Positions 1-9,029 of a DNA stretch of 64,000 nt are shown piece by piece; within the stretch, counting starts at the first letter, position 1, and each line of letters opens with the position of its first letter. Source of the stretch: JADJYF01 sp050186725 (GTDB lineage: Bacteria; Pseudomonadota; Gammaproteobacteria; Ga0077536); NCBI GenBank assembly GCA_050186725.1, contig JBFWYG010000006.1, positions 62,001 through 126,000 on the forward strand, read 5' to 3'. The notes under the pieces were generated by a model. It was not told where the DNA came from. It worked only from the letters and a program-made list of their open reading frames with translations, and did no database searches. Both the position numbers and the translations under genes were made by a program.

Positions 1-275
1 TGAAGAGCCAGGTGAACGACAAGGAGCTCACCAAGCTGGCCGCGATGATCGACTCCATGACGCCGCAGGAGCGCGAGTTCCCGGCCATCATCAAGGCCTC
101 GCGCAAGGTGCGCATCGCCAATGGCTCCGGCACCCAGGTGCAGGACGTCAACAAGCTGCTGAAGCAGTTCCTGCAGATGCAGAAGATGATGAAGAAGATG
201 TCGAAGAAGGGTGCGCTCAAGAACCTCATGCGCGGCATGCGCGGGCAGATGCCGCCCGGCTTTCCCATGCAGTGA
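1..275 (+). CDS. ffh: Signal recognition particle protein Ffh, C-terminal fragment
   Basis: The gene runs in from the left edge; only the last 90 or so residues are present, read in the frame starting at base 3. They form the end of the methionine-rich M domain of the SRP54/Ffh GTPase, which binds 4.5S RNA and signal sequences of nascent inner-membrane proteins. Visible hallmarks are the SMTPQERE stretch, the RNA-binding block GSGTQVQDVNKLLKQF and the Met/Lys-rich helix QMQKMMKKMSKK, ending PPGFPMQ as in many proteobacterial Ffh proteins. The N and G (GTPase) domains lie outside the window. No rpsP follows, unlike the arrangement in many relatives; the next gene is a malic enzyme. Confidence 0.95.
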   Translation, partial: KSQVNDKELTKLAAMIDSMTPQEREFPAIIKASRKVRIANGSGTQVQDVNKLLKQFLQMQKMMKKMSKKGALKNLMRGMRGQMPPGFPMQ

Positions 276-354
276 ACGCGGCGCCGCGCGCGCTCCCGCG
301 CCATGATGGGCCGCGTGGCGCGGCAGGTTGAACCCGGCCGATGGAGCAAGCAGC

Positions 355-2637
355 GTGACCCGCAAAGACGACGATCTCTACGCCCGCGCCCTCGAGTACC
401 ACGTCAATCCGCGGCCGGGCAAGATTGAAATCGCCCCGACCAAGCCGCTCGCCAACCAGGCCGACCTCGCGCTCGCCTACTCACCGGGCGTGGCCGCCGC
501 CTGCGAGGCCATCGTCGACGACCCCAACAACGCCTCGCTTTACACCGCGCGCGGCAACCTGGTGGCGGTGATCAGCAACGGCACCGCGGTGCTGGGCCTG
601 GGCGCCATCGGACCGCTGGCCGCCAAGCCGGTGATGGAAGGCAAGGCGGTGCTGTTCAAGAAGTTCGCCGGCATCGACGTGTTCGACATCGAGATCAACG
701 AGACCGATCCGGACAAGCTGGTCGACATCATCGCGAGCCTCGAGCCGACCTTCGGCGGCATCAACCTCGAGGACATCAAGGCGCCGGAGTGCTTCTTCGT
801 CGAGCAGAAGCTGAAGGACCGGGTGAAGATCCCGGTGTTCCACGACGATCAGCACGGCACCGCGATCATCTCCGCGGCGGCGATCATCAACGCGCTGGAA
901 GTGGTCGGCAAGAAGATCTCCGAGGTGAAGCTGGTGGCCTCGGGCGCCGGCGCGGCGGCCATCGCCTGTCTGCGTCTCCTGTATTCGCTCGGCCTGCCGC
1001 GCGAGAACATCCTGGTGACCGACAGGGCCGGTGTGATCTACGAGGGCCGTTCCGAGCAGATGGACGAGCACAAGGCCTTCTTCGCGCGGCGCACCGACCA
1101 TCGCACCCTGACGGACGCGATCGAGGATGCCGACATCTTCCTGGGGCTCTCCGGGCCCGGCGTGCTGACCGCCGACATGGTCAAGACCATGGGGCCGCGC
1201 CCGATTATCCTGGCGCTCGCCAATCCCACCCCGGAGATCCTGCCGGAAGTGGCGCGCGCCGCGCGGCCCGACGCGATCATCGCCACCGGACGTTCGGACT
1301 ATCCGAACCAGGTGAACAACGTGCTGTGCTTCCCCTATCTGTTCCGTGGCGCGCTGGACGTGGGCGCGACCACCATCACCGAGGAGATGAAGCTCGCCTG
1401 CGTGCGCGCGCTGGCCAAGCTCACCCGCCAGGAGGCCTCCGAAGTGGTGGCCGCGGCCTACGGCGTCGAGGGCATGAGCTTCGGTCCCGAGTACCTCATC
1501 CCCAAACCCTTCGATCCGCGCCTCATCACCGAACTCGCGCCGGCGGTGGCCGAGGCCGCGATGGCGAGCGGCGTCGCCACGCGCCCGCTGCCGAGCATCG
1601 CCGAGTACCGCGAGCAGCTGTCGAAGTTCGTGTTCCAGTCCGTGCTGCTCATGAAGCCGGTAGTCGAGCGCGCGCGCCAGGACAAGAAGCGCATCGCCTA
1701 CGCCGACGGCGAGGCGTCCACCGTGCTGCGCGCGGTGCAGTCGGTGGTGGACGACGCCGTCGCGCGACCGGTGCTGATCGGTCGCCCGCAGGTGATCGCG
1801 AAGCGCATCGCCGACTTGGGACTCAGGCTCACGCCCGAAGTCGATTTCGACGTGGTCAATCCCGAACACGACGACCGCTACCGCGAGTACGTCGACGAGT
1901 ACCACGCGGTGATGAAGCGCCGCGGCGTGACCCTGCAGGACGCGCGCGACGTGCTGCGCTCGAACACCACGGTCATCGCCGCGCTCCTGGTGCGCAAGGG
2001 CGCGGCCGACGCGATGCTGTGCGGGCTGGTCGGCGAGTACCACGATCATCTGCGCCACGTGCGCGAACTGCTCGGCGTACGCGACGGCGTGGCGGAGATG
2101 GCCGCGATGAACGTGCTGGTGCTGCGCAAGGGCACGCTGTTCCTGTGCGACACCTTCGTCCATCCCGAGCCAAGCGCCGCCCAGGTAGCCGAGACCACGC
2201 TGCTCGCCGCCGAGCAGGTGCGGCGCTTCGGGCTCACGCCCAAGGTCGCGCTGCTGTCCCATTCCAACTTCGGCACCCACGACACGCCGAGCGCGCTGCG
2301 CATGCGGGAAGCCCTCGCGCTGATTCATGCACGCGCACCGGAGCTCGAAGTGGATGGCGAGATGCAGGCAGACGCCGCGCTCATTCCCAACATCCGTCAC
2401 AAGGCGCTGGCCGATTCCACCCTGGAAGGCCAGGCCAACCTGCTGGTCATGCCGAGCATGGATGCAGCCAACATCGCCTTGAACCTGCTGACGGTGATGG
2501 GCGAGGGCGTGTCGGTCGGCCCCATCCTGCTCGGCTGCCGCCGCGCGGCGCACATCCTCACGCCGTCCGCGACCGTCAGGCGCGTGCAGAACATGAGCGC
2601 GCTGGCGGCGGTGGATGCGCAGCTGCTGGGGGTATGA
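355..2637 (+). CDS. maeB: NADP-dependent malic enzyme with C-terminal phosphotransacetylase-like domain
   Basis: Oxidative decarboxylation of malate to pyruvate with reduction of NADP. The 760-residue length matches the long MaeB class. The N-terminal malic domain (about residues 10-420) contains AYSPGVAAACEAI with the catalytic Tyr region, FDDQHGTAI-like metal site (FHDDQHGTAI) and the nucleotide-binding GAGAAAIACL. The C-terminal third (about 430-755) resembles phosphate acetyl/butyryltransferase and in this class serves allosteric control, not catalysis. I chose GTG at 355 because GGAG lies 8 bases upstream; an in-frame TTG at 328 would add nine residues but has no clear ribosome-binding site. 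It stands alone, convergent with the ABC exporter genes. Confidence 0.93.
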   Translation: MTRKDDDLYARALEYHVNPRPGKIEIAPTKPLANQADLALAYSPGVAAACEAIVDDPNNASLYTARGNLVAVISNGTAVLGLGAIGPLAAKPVMEGKAVLFKKFAGIDVFDIEINETDPDKLVDIIASLEPTFGGINLEDIKAPECFFVEQKLKDRVKIPVFHDDQHGTAIISAAAIINALEVVGKKISEVKLVASGAGAAAIACLRLLYSLGLPRENILVTDRAGVIYEGRSEQMDEHKAFFARRTDHRTLTDAIEDADIFLGLSGPGVLTADMVKTMGPRPIILALANPTPEILPEVARAARPDAIIATGRSDYPNQVNNVLCFPYLFRGALDVGATTITEEMKLACVRALAKLTRQEASEVVAAAYGVEGMSFGPEYLIPKPFDPRLITELAPAVAEAAMASGVATRPLPSIAEYREQLSKFVFQSVLLMKPVVERARQDKKRIAYADGEASTVLRAVQSVVDDAVARPVLIGRPQVIAKRIADLGLRLTPEVDFDVVNPEHDDRYREYVDEYHAVMKRRGVTLQDARDVLRSNTTVIAALLVRKGAADAMLCGLVGEYHDHLRHVRELLGVRDGVAEMAAMNVLVLRKGTLFLCDTFVHPEPSAAQVAETTLLAAEQVRRFGLTPKVALLSHSNFGTHDTPSALRMREALALIHARAPELEVDGEMQADAALIPNIRHKALADSTLEGQANLLVMPSMDAANIALNLLTVMGEGVSVGPILLGCRRAAHILTPSATVRRVQNMSALAAVDAQLLGV

Positions 2638-2671
2638 CGCGGCTTTTGGTTCGACATTTCCTGTCGAGGAA

Positions 2672-2700
2672 GGGACAGACCCAGCATGAGATCTGTTCCC
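2672..2700. repeat. Degenerate GGGACAGA hairpin between convergent genes
   Basis: An imperfect inverted repeat (GGGACAGA ... TCTGTTCCC) just after maeB. It looks like a decayed copy of the perfect hairpins at 42203, 45054 and 61206, and like them it sits between two convergent genes. It may act as a weak transcription terminator for either strand. Confidence 0.5.
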
Positions 2701-2719
2701 GCGCGTACCTTGCTGGACA

Positions 2720-2883
2720 TGTAGGGCCGGTTTCAACCGGCCATGCGTGGCTTCGAGCAATGCCGTGCACGGCCGGTTTCAACCGGCCCTACAGCCGCTG
2801 GCCCCGAAGGTTGGACTTGCACCCGACATTGATCTGGCCGCATTGCTCCATCGACGCGATGGAATGTCGGACTGAAGCCCGAC
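2720..2883. repeat. Cluster of short palindromic repeats (TGTAGGG family)
   Basis: Two head-to-head copies of the palindrome GGCCGGTT-TC-AACCGGCC at 2720-2794, each with the flank TGTAGGG or its complement CCCTACA pointing outward, followed by two diverged relatives with a GTCGG...CCGAC stem (2810-2827 and 2866-2883). The pair forms an inverted repeat of palindromes, as in REP/BIME elements. Further members are at 17408, 63045 and 63861. The 265 bases between maeB and the ABC permease hold no gene I can support. Confidence 0.8.
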
Positions 2884-2902
2884 CTGCAGGGCAGTCCGCG
2901 CC

Positions 2903-4015
2903 TCAATACATCCTGTGCCTGAACAACCACGCCGCGAGCGTCAGGGTGCATAGGGCGATCAGCGCCATCGGCCACAGCTGCGGCAGCAGAAGCGCGAGGT
3001 CCGCGCCTTCGAGGAACAGTTTGCGCAGCACCACCAGGAAGTAGCGCAGCGGGTCGACGTAGGTGACCAGCTGCACCGCGCGCGGCATGTTGGCGATGGG
3101 CGTCGCGAAGCCCGACAGGATCACCGCCGGGACCATGAACAGGAAGGCGCCGAGCAGGCCCTGCTGCTGGGTCGCCGCAATGGCCGAGATCAGCAGACCC
3201 ACGCCCACGCCCGAGAGCAGGAACAGCGTGAGACCCAGGTAGAACACCTCCAGGTCGCCGAGAAACGGCACGCGGAACCACAGCGTTGCGAGCATCAGCA
3301 CCACGCTCGCCTGGGCCAGCCCGATGAGCAGCCCCGGAATCGCCTTGCCAAGCAGGATCTCGCTCGGGCGCAACGGCGTCACCAGCAACTGGTCGAACGT
3401 GCCCTGCTCGCGCTCACGCGCGACGCTCAAGGCGGTGACCAGCATCGCGGTCACGAGCGTCAGCATGCCGATGATGCCCGGCACGAAGAACCAGCGGCTC
3501 TCGAGATTCGGATTGAACCAGGCGCGGGTCACGAGGTGCGCCGGCGGCCCGGCGCGGCCCTGGGCCGCGAGCCAGTCTTCGTTGTAGCGCTGCACGATGC
3601 CGCGCACGTAGTTCAGCGCGAGCAGCGCGGTGTTGGAATTGCGCCCGTCGATGATCACCTGCACGCGTGCGCCCCGGCCGGCGGCGAGGTCCGCGCCGAA
3701 GCGCGGGCCCACGCGCAGGACCAGCAGCGCGCGACGCGTATCGAGCAGTGGCCGCAGCGCCTGCTCGTCGCGCAGCGTCGCCACGTGGCGAAATGCGGGC
3801 GCGCCGGCGAAGTGGGCGACGAGTTCGCGCGCCGCGGTGCCGCCATCCTCGTCGTAGACCGCGAAGGGCACGTCCTTCAGATCGAAGCTCGCCGCGTAGC
3901 CGAACACCAGGAGCTGCATGATCGGCGGCACGATGAGCACGGTGCGGCTGCGCGGGTCCTTCAGCAGCGCGAGGAATTCCTTCAGCACCAGCGCCAGCAG
4001 ACGCCGCCATGTCAT
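2903..4015 (-). CDS. ABC-2 type permease, YbhR-like
   Basis: Second membrane subunit of the exporter encoded by 2903-7909. The 370 residues are close to E. coli YbhR in length. Layout is that of ABC-2 permeases: one N-terminal membrane helix (about residues 22-42, after ALLKDPRSRTVLIVPP), a large periplasmic domain to about 175, then five hydrophobic helices, ending in the positively charged FRHRMY. The sequence ALSVAREREQGTFDQLLVTP before the second half is the conserved ABC-2 coupling region. The ATG overlaps the stop of the upstream permease gene (ATGA), so translation is probably coupled. Substrate unknown; the E. coli YbhFSR system has been linked to drug and cation efflux. Confidence 0.9.
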   Translation of the reverse strand: MTWRRLLALVLKEFLALLKDPRSRTVLIVPPIMQLLVFGYAASFDLKDVPFAVYDEDGGTAARELVAHFAGAPAFRHVATLRDEQALRPLLDTRRALLVLRVGPRFGADLAAGRGARVQVIIDGRNSNTALLALNYVRGIVQRYNEDWLAAQGRAGPPAHLVTRAWFNPNLESRWFFVPGIIGMLTLVTAMLVTALSVAREREQGTFDQLLVTPLRPSEILLGKAIPGLLIGLAQASVVLMLATLWFRVPFLGDLEVFYLGLTLFLLSGVGVGLLISAIAATQQQGLLGAFLFMVPAVILSGFATPIANMPRAVQLVTYVDPLRYFLVVLRKLFLEGADLALLLPQLWPMALIALCTLTLAAWLFRHRMY

Positions 4016-5145
4016 TCGAGCCGCTTCCGTGACTTGCGCCAGGTGAGTCCGAGAAACAGCATCGCCATCGCGGCAAGCGCCGCGGCGTTCGGCAGGATCA
4101 CCGCCCACACGTCGCCGGCCAGGAACAAGGTCTGCACGATGGTGACGAAGTAACGCGAGACCACCAGGTGGGTCAGCGCCTGCACCACCGGCGGCATGCT
4201 GCCGATGTCGAACATGAAGCCGGACAAGAGGAAGGCGGGCAGGAAGGTCGCGAGGATCGCCACCTGCCCGGCGACGAACTGGCTGCGCGCGAGGGTCGAG
4301 ATGGTGAGCCCCATGCCGAGCGCGGCCAACAGGAACAGGCTCGCACAAGCCCACAGCACCCAGAAGGAGCCGCGCAGCGGCACCTCGAACCACCATACCG
4401 CGAGCGCGACGCTGAGCAGCATGCCGCCGGTGCCGAGCACGAAGTAGGCGGCGAGCTTGCCGAGCAGCACCTCGCTCATGCTGGTCGGCGTCACCAGCAG
4501 CGCTTCCAGGGTGCCGCGCTCCCATTCGCGCGCCATCACCAGCGCGGTCAGCAGCGCGCCGATCAAGGTCATGATGATCGCGACCAGGCCCGGCACCAGA
4601 TAGTTGCGACTGCGCAGTTCGCCGTTGAACCAGATGCGCGGCACGACATCCACCGGCACCGCGAGCGCGCCGCCGCCGCGCGCCACGCGTGCCGCGAGCC
4701 AGGTGCTCCACGCGCCTTCGACATAGCCCTGCACCAGGCGCGCGGTGTTGGCGTCGATGCCATTGACCAATACCTGCACCGGTGCGCCTTCAGCTTCACG
4801 CGACGCGCGGGCAAAGTCGGCGCGCAGGCGCACGATGCCGTCCACCTCGCCTGCCAGCAACGCGCGCTCGGCGGCGACCATGGAATCCATGGGGCGCGGC
4901 GCGAAGGAGCGGCTGCCGCCGAGCGCGGCGCAGAATTCGGAGCTGTCCGTCGAGGGTACTTCGGCGACCAGCGCGAGCGGCACGCGCTCGGCGTCCAGCG
5001 ACACCCCGTAGCCGAACAGCGCGAGCAGGAACAGCGGCATGAGAAAGGCGATGGCGATGCTGCTCGGGTCGCGCAGGATCTGCAGGAACTCCTTGCGCAC
5101 CAGCGCGCCGAGACGCATCGCCGCGCCGCCGCGTGCCGCGCTCAC
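4012..5145 (-). CDS. ABC-2 type permease, YbhS-like
   Basis: First membrane subunit of the exporter, 377 residues, the same length as E. coli YbhS. N-terminal helix about residues 30-50 (IAIAFLMPLFLLALFGYG), an extracytoplasmic domain, then the ABC-2 core with MAREWERGTLEALLVTPTSM and five helices. It pairs with the downstream permease as a heterodimer. GTG start overlaps the TGA of the upstream ATPase gene (GTGA); the downstream permease overlaps in turn. The three overlapping junctions in this cluster argue for a single mRNA and fixed stoichiometry. Confidence 0.9.
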   Translation of the reverse strand: MSAARGGAAMRLGALVRKEFLQILRDPSSIAIAFLMPLFLLALFGYGVSLDAERVPLALVAEVPSTDSSEFCAALGGSRSFAPRPMDSMVAAERALLAGEVDGIVRLRADFARASREAEGAPVQVLVNGIDANTARLVQGYVEGAWSTWLAARVARGGGALAVPVDVVPRIWFNGELRSRNYLVPGLVAIIMTLIGALLTALVMAREWERGTLEALLVTPTSMSEVLLGKLAAYFVLGTGGMLLSVALAVWWFEVPLRGSFWVLWACASLFLLAALGMGLTISTLARSQFVAGQVAILATFLPAFLLSGFMFDIGSMPPVVQALTHLVVSRYFVTIVQTLFLAGDVWAVILPNAAALAAMAMLFLGLTWRKSRKRLE

Positions 5146-6887
5146 GATGCCGCTCGCTGCTCGTGGGCCTGGATCAGCGCGATGAACGCGTCCTCCAGGC
5201 TCGGCTCGGGCAGCGTCGCGCTGCGCGCGCGCGCCTTGAGCGACGCGGGCGCGTCGAGCGCGAGCAGGCGGCCGGCCGCCATGATGGCGACGCGATCGCA
5301 GTACTCGGCCTCTTCCATGAAATGGGTCGTGACCAGCACCGTCACGCCGCGCCGCGCGAGCGCGTTGATGTGCAGCCAGAACTCGCGTCGCGCGAGCGGA
5401 TCGACGCCCGAGGTCGGCTCATCGAGAAACAGGATCTCCGGCGCGTGCATCAGCGCGCAGGCCAGTGCGAGGCGCTGCTTGTAGCCGAGCGACAGGTCGC
5501 CGGCCAGTTGCGCGGCATGCGCCGCGAGATCGAAAGTGTCCTCCGCCCAGGCCAGCCGCGCCGCGCGCGCCGCGCCGTGCAGGCCGTAGGCGGCGGCGAA
5601 GAAGGCGAGGTTCTGTCGCACGGTCAGGTTGCCGTAGAGCGAGAACTTCTGCGACATGTAGCCGATGCGCGCGCGCGCCACCGCCGACGCGCGACGCAGA
5701 TCGAAGCCCGCGACCTCGAGGCGGCCGGCGCTCGCCGGCAGCAGTCCGCACAGCATGCGGAACAGCGTGGTCTTGCCCGCGCCGTTGGCGCCGAGCAGCC
5801 CGAAGATCTCGCCGCGCGCGATCTGAAAGTCCACGCCGTCCACCGCCCAGAACGCGCCGAAGCGGCGGCGCGCGCCACGCACGCGGATCACCGCGCGCCC
5901 GTCGTCGGTCGCACGCGCGGGACGCGGCGGCCCCATGTCGATGTCGCGCGCGGCGCCCGTGCGCGCATCGCGCAGCAGGTCGACGAAGCCGTCCTCGAAG
6001 CGCGGCGGCGCCGTCTCCACCCGCAGCGCCGGCACGCAGTCCAGCGTCGGCGGCGCGGCCTCGCGGGTCAGCACGCGGACGTGCTCGCCCTGCACCAGCG
6101 CGTCGGCCACACCCGCGGCGCGGGTCAGCGCGTGCTGCAGATCGCGCGGGGCGATGTCCGGTGCCCGGACCCACCACACGCGGCCGGCCACCGCCGCGCT
6201 CAAGGCGCCGGGCGCGCAGCGCGCCAGGACACGCCCCTCGTGCAGCAGCACGACATCGGTGCAGCGCTCGGCCTCGTCCAGGTAGGCGGTGGCGAGCAGC
6301 ACGCTCATGCCGGCGTGCGCGACCAGGTGATCGATGATGGCCCACAGCTCGCGGCGCGACACCGGGTCCACGCCCACCGTCGGCTCGTCGAGCAGCAGCA
6401 GGCGCGGTGGGCGCACCAGGGTGCAGGCCAGCCCGAGCTTCTGCTTCATGCCGCCCGACAGGCGGCCGGCGAGGCGACGTGTGAAGGGCGCGAGCCCGGT
6501 CATGCGCATCAGCTCGGCATAGCGCGCGGCGCGCGCGGCGCGCGGCACACCTTGCAGGTCGGCGTAGAGTTCGAGGTTCTCGGCGACGCTGAGATCCTCG
6601 TACAGGCCGAAGCGCTGCGGCATGTAGCCGAGTTCGGCCTGCACGGCGAGCGACTCGGCCGTCGCGTCCCGTCCGAGCACGCGCACCTCGCCGGTGTCCG
6701 GCACCAGCAGGCCGGCCGCGAGGCGCATGAGCGTGGTCTTGCCCGCGCCATCCGGACCGATGAGGCCGGTGACGCGGCCCGCGACGAGACGCATGTCCAC
6801 CGCCTCGAGCGCGACCGTGACGCGTGTCCCGGAGACGAAGGACTTGCCGAGCCCCACAGCCTCCAGCACGGGCGCGTCGCCGCTCAC
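5142..6887 (-). CDS. ABC transporter ATP-binding protein with two fused nucleotide-binding domains, YbhF-like
   Basis: Energises the two-permease exporter. The 581-residue protein holds two ABC domains. The first (about residues 5-235) has Walker A GPDGAGKTT, signature LSGGMKQ and Walker B LLLLDEPTVGVD. The second (about 330-570) has GANGAGKTT, a degenerate signature LSLGYKQ and ILFLDEPTSGVD. The altered second signature suggests asymmetric ATP sites. Start chosen at GTG 6887, which overlaps the stop of the membrane fusion gene; longer readings upstream are only the other frame of that gene. Architecture and order (fusion protein, double ATPase, two permeases) match E. coli ybhGFSR. Confidence 0.92.
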   Translation of the reverse strand: MSGDAPVLEAVGLGKSFVSGTRVTVALEAVDMRLVAGRVTGLIGPDGAGKTTLMRLAAGLLVPDTGEVRVLGRDATAESLAVQAELGYMPQRFGLYEDLSVAENLELYADLQGVPRAARAARYAELMRMTGLAPFTRRLAGRLSGGMKQKLGLACTLVRPPRLLLLDEPTVGVDPVSRRELWAIIDHLVAHAGMSVLLATAYLDEAERCTDVVLLHEGRVLARCAPGALSAAVAGRVWWVRAPDIAPRDLQHALTRAAGVADALVQGEHVRVLTREAAPPTLDCVPALRVETAPPRFEDGFVDLLRDARTGAARDIDMGPPRPARATDDGRAVIRVRGARRRFGAFWAVDGVDFQIARGEIFGLLGANGAGKTTLFRMLCGLLPASAGRLEVAGFDLRRASAVARARIGYMSQKFSLYGNLTVRQNLAFFAAAYGLHGAARAARLAWAEDTFDLAAHAAQLAGDLSLGYKQRLALACALMHAPEILFLDEPTSGVDPLARREFWLHINALARRGVTVLVTTHFMEEAEYCDRVAIMAAGRLLALDAPASLKARARSATLPEPSLEDAFIALIQAHEQRAAS

Positions 6888-7909
6888 GGCGGCGCGGCGC
6901 AGGGCTGTTCGCCGGCAGGCGGCTGATCGTAGGCGATGCGCACCGTGACCGGCATGCCCTGGCGGAGAGCCTCGGCGCCGCTGCCTGCGCAGGCATAGAC
7001 CCGCGCCTGGTAGACCAGGCTGGTGCGCAGCTCGGTCGTCTCGACGTTCTTCGGCGTGAACTCCGCGACCGGCGCGACGTGGCCGACCCAGGCCGGGTAG
7101 CCCCGTGCGGGCGCGCTGTCGCCGCTGATGATCGCGCGCGCGCCGCGCGCGACGCGGCCAAGGGCGGGTTCCGGCAGGTAGACCCGTGCCCAGGGCGCGT
7201 CGGTCAGCGTGAGTACGTAGACCGTGCGCGCCGGCGTCGCCATGTCGCCGGCTTCGGCGACGCGACTCTCGATCACGCCGGCCGCCGGCGAGAGCAGCGT
7301 GCCCTGGGCGACCTCGTGTTCGAGGCGCGCTACTTCGGCTTCCTGCGCCGCCAGCGTGGCGCGCGCCACGACCAGGTCTTCCTGGCGCGGACCGAGCACC
7401 GCCAGGCGATGCAGTTCGCTCGCCGCCTGCACGCGTTGGGTCGCGGCGTCGAACGCATTGCGCGCGCTGTCCGCCTGCTGCTGCGGCGCGAAACGCTTCG
7501 CCACCAGGTCGAGCTGACGATCGAGCACCTGGCGCGCGTCCCGCGCGGCGGCGCGCGCGGCCGCGAGTTCGGCCGCCGCCTGGCGGATCTCCTCGGGCCG
7601 CGAGCCGGCCTCGAGCCGCGCCAGCACCGCGCGCTGCACGTCCACCCGTGCGCGCGCCTCGGCGAGCGCGAGGCGCGCGCGCGTGGTGTCGAGCGTGGCC
7701 AGCGTCTGGCCGGCGGCGACCACCGCGCCTTCCTCGACCAGCACGCGCTCGATGCGGCCGCTTGCGTCGAAGGCGAGCGCCGCCTGACGGATGTCCATGT
7801 TGCCGTGGAGGATGAGATCTCGCGCCGCGGGTTCGGGCGCCTGCCGCGCGAACCACAGGCCCGCGCCCGCGCCCGCGATCAGCAGCAGCGCCAGGAGGAA
7901 CCGTGTCAC
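6884..7909 (-). CDS. HlyD-family membrane fusion protein, YbhG-like
   Basis: Periplasmic adaptor of the exporter, 341 residues. One N-terminal membrane anchor (about residues 3-20, FLLALLLIAGAGAGLWF), then a split biotinyl-lipoyl half (GRIERVLVEEGAVVAAGQTLATLD), a long Ala/Arg/Glu-rich helical hairpin (about 75-190), the second lipoyl half (LSPAAGVIESRVAEAGDMATPA) and a beta-barrel domain. It would bridge the inner-membrane permeases to an outer-membrane TolC-type channel, which is not encoded here. GTG start at 7909, 19 bases after the stop of the preceding unknown gene. Confidence 0.9.
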   Translation of the reverse strand: MTRFLLALLLIAGAGAGLWFARQAPEPAARDLILHGNMDIRQAALAFDASGRIERVLVEEGAVVAAGQTLATLDTTRARLALAEARARVDVQRAVLARLEAGSRPEEIRQAAAELAAARAAARDARQVLDRQLDLVAKRFAPQQQADSARNAFDAATQRVQAASELHRLAVLGPRQEDLVVARATLAAQEAEVARLEHEVAQGTLLSPAAGVIESRVAEAGDMATPARTVYVLTLTDAPWARVYLPEPALGRVARGARAIISGDSAPARGYPAWVGHVAPVAEFTPKNVETTELRTSLVYQARVYACAGSGAEALRQGMPVTVRIAYDQPPAGEQPCAAPP

Positions 7910-7928
7910 GGTCCTGCGGCGCGGGGGT

Positions 7929-8444
7929 TCAGGGTGTGGGCGCGCCGACGTTGTCGGCGCCGTGCGCTGCGGTGAATGCGGCGAGCAGTGTGTCGCTCAC
8001 GCCGATGAGGCGCGGCAGCTCGCTCGAAGTCAGCACGCCGCTCTGGCCGGTGCTCCACACGCTCTGCGAGACGAAGCTCCCGGCGGCGAGCGGCAGCTTG
8101 CGCCGCGCCTCGAGCGCCAGCGCATAGGAGTAGAAGCCGTAGGCCGACAGCACGGCGCGCAGCTTGACCCGCAGCTGGCCGACACCGGCGTCGCGGCTCG
8201 CGACGGCATCGTCCACCACGGTGAAACCGGCCGCCGTGAGCCCCGCCTCGACGTGGCGGCGCAGCGCGTCGGCGCTCAAGCCGTAGCGCGCATAGTCCGG
8301 CTCCACGCCGTCGACGGCGACGTTCACCGGGCCGAAGCCGCGCAGTGGCTGCGCGCTGAAGTCCTGCGCGGCGCCATGTGCGACGACGCAGAACAGCAGC
8401 GCCGCGACGAGCGAGCGAGCAATCGGAGTTGCGCGATTTCGCAT
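7929..8444 (-). CDS. Unknown exported protein upstream of the exporter
   Basis: I do not recognise a family. The 171 residues begin with a clear signal peptide (Arg-rich start, hydrophobic about 10-24, cleavage near AHGAAQ). The rest is a small soluble domain with alternating beta-like segments (QLRVKLRAVLSAYGFYSYALALEARR) and a VSDTLLAAFTAAH helix near the end. There is no lipobox Cys. ATG at 8444 is preceded by GAGGA at a 7-base spacing. It lies 10 bases after dsbB and 19 bases before the HlyD gene on the same strand, so it is probably co-transcribed with both; a periplasmic accessory of the exporter is a guess from position only. Confidence 0.75.
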   Translation of the reverse strand: MRNRATPIARSLVAALLFCVVAHGAAQDFSAQPLRGFGPVNVAVDGVEPDYARYGLSADALRRHVEAGLTAAGFTVVDDAVASRDAGVGQLRVKLRAVLSAYGFYSYALALEARRKLPLAAGSFVSQSVWSTGQSGVLTSSELPRLIGVSDTLLAAFTAAHGADNVGAPTP

Positions 8445-8454
8445 GATCGAATCC

Positions 8455-8967
8455 TCAGCGCCAGTCCGGGCGCGCGCGACCGCGTGGCCACAGGAACACG
8501 ACGTAGATGAGCACGATGAGTGAGAAACAGATCAGCGACCACTCGGCGATGGACAGCGTGACGAAGGTCCAGTCGACGGCCGCGCATTCGCCCGTGCCGC
8601 GCAGCGCCTGCTTGATGACCTCCGCGAGCGGAAACATCTCCAGCATGTACTCGAGGCCCGGGCCGCAGGCCGGTACGCGATCGGCCGGCAGGTGCTGCAG
8701 CCAGACCTGGCGGCCGGCGATGCCGCCGCCGATCAGCGCGGCCACGATGGTGAGGCCAGCGTAGACCTGCACGCCGGCGCCGCGCGGACCGTGCAGCGCG
8801 CCGACGCCGGCGATGGCGACGATGGCGAGGAAACACAGGCGCTGGAAGATGCACATCGGGCAGGGCTCGAGGTGTTCGACGAACTGCAGGTAGTAGCCGA
8901 AACCCAGGAGGCCCGCGCAGCCGAGCGCGGTGAGCGCGAACAGCACGCGCGGGGAGAGATGCTTCAC
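8455..8967 (-). CDS. dsbB: Disulfide bond formation protein DsbB
   Basis: Inner-membrane oxidase that reoxidises DsbA and passes electrons to quinone. The 170-residue protein has four membrane helices and both periplasmic Cys pairs: CPMC in the first loop (EHLEPCPMCIFQR) and a second pair in the second loop (PACGPGL and GTGECAAVDW). I chose GTG at 8967 (KHLSPRVLF follows) because GGAG lies 6 bases upstream and DsbB proteins normally start just before the first helix; an ATG at 8997 would add ten residues. It is followed closely by an unknown exported protein and the ABC exporter. Confidence 0.93.
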   Translation of the reverse strand: MKHLSPRVLFALTALGCAGLLGFGYYLQFVEHLEPCPMCIFQRLCFLAIVAIAGVGALHGPRGAGVQVYAGLTIVAALIGGGIAGRQVWLQHLPADRVPACGPGLEYMLEMFPLAEVIKQALRGTGECAAVDWTFVTLSIAEWSLICFSLIVLIYVVFLWPRGRARPDWR

Positions 8968-9029
8968 GGGCGACTCCGTGGCGATACGTGCGCGCATTGT
9001 AATCTCGCCACGGCGGCCTGCCACCCGCT

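Noticed and set aside
328..354. TTG at 328 as the maeB start
   Set aside because: No ribosome-binding site; GTG at 355 has GGAG at a good distance and matches the usual protein start.
481..2760. Long minus-strand open frame (759 codons) opposite maeB
   Set aside because: It mirrors a well-conserved malic enzyme; its translation is His/Arg/Gln-rich low complexity typical of antisense frames in GC-rich genes.
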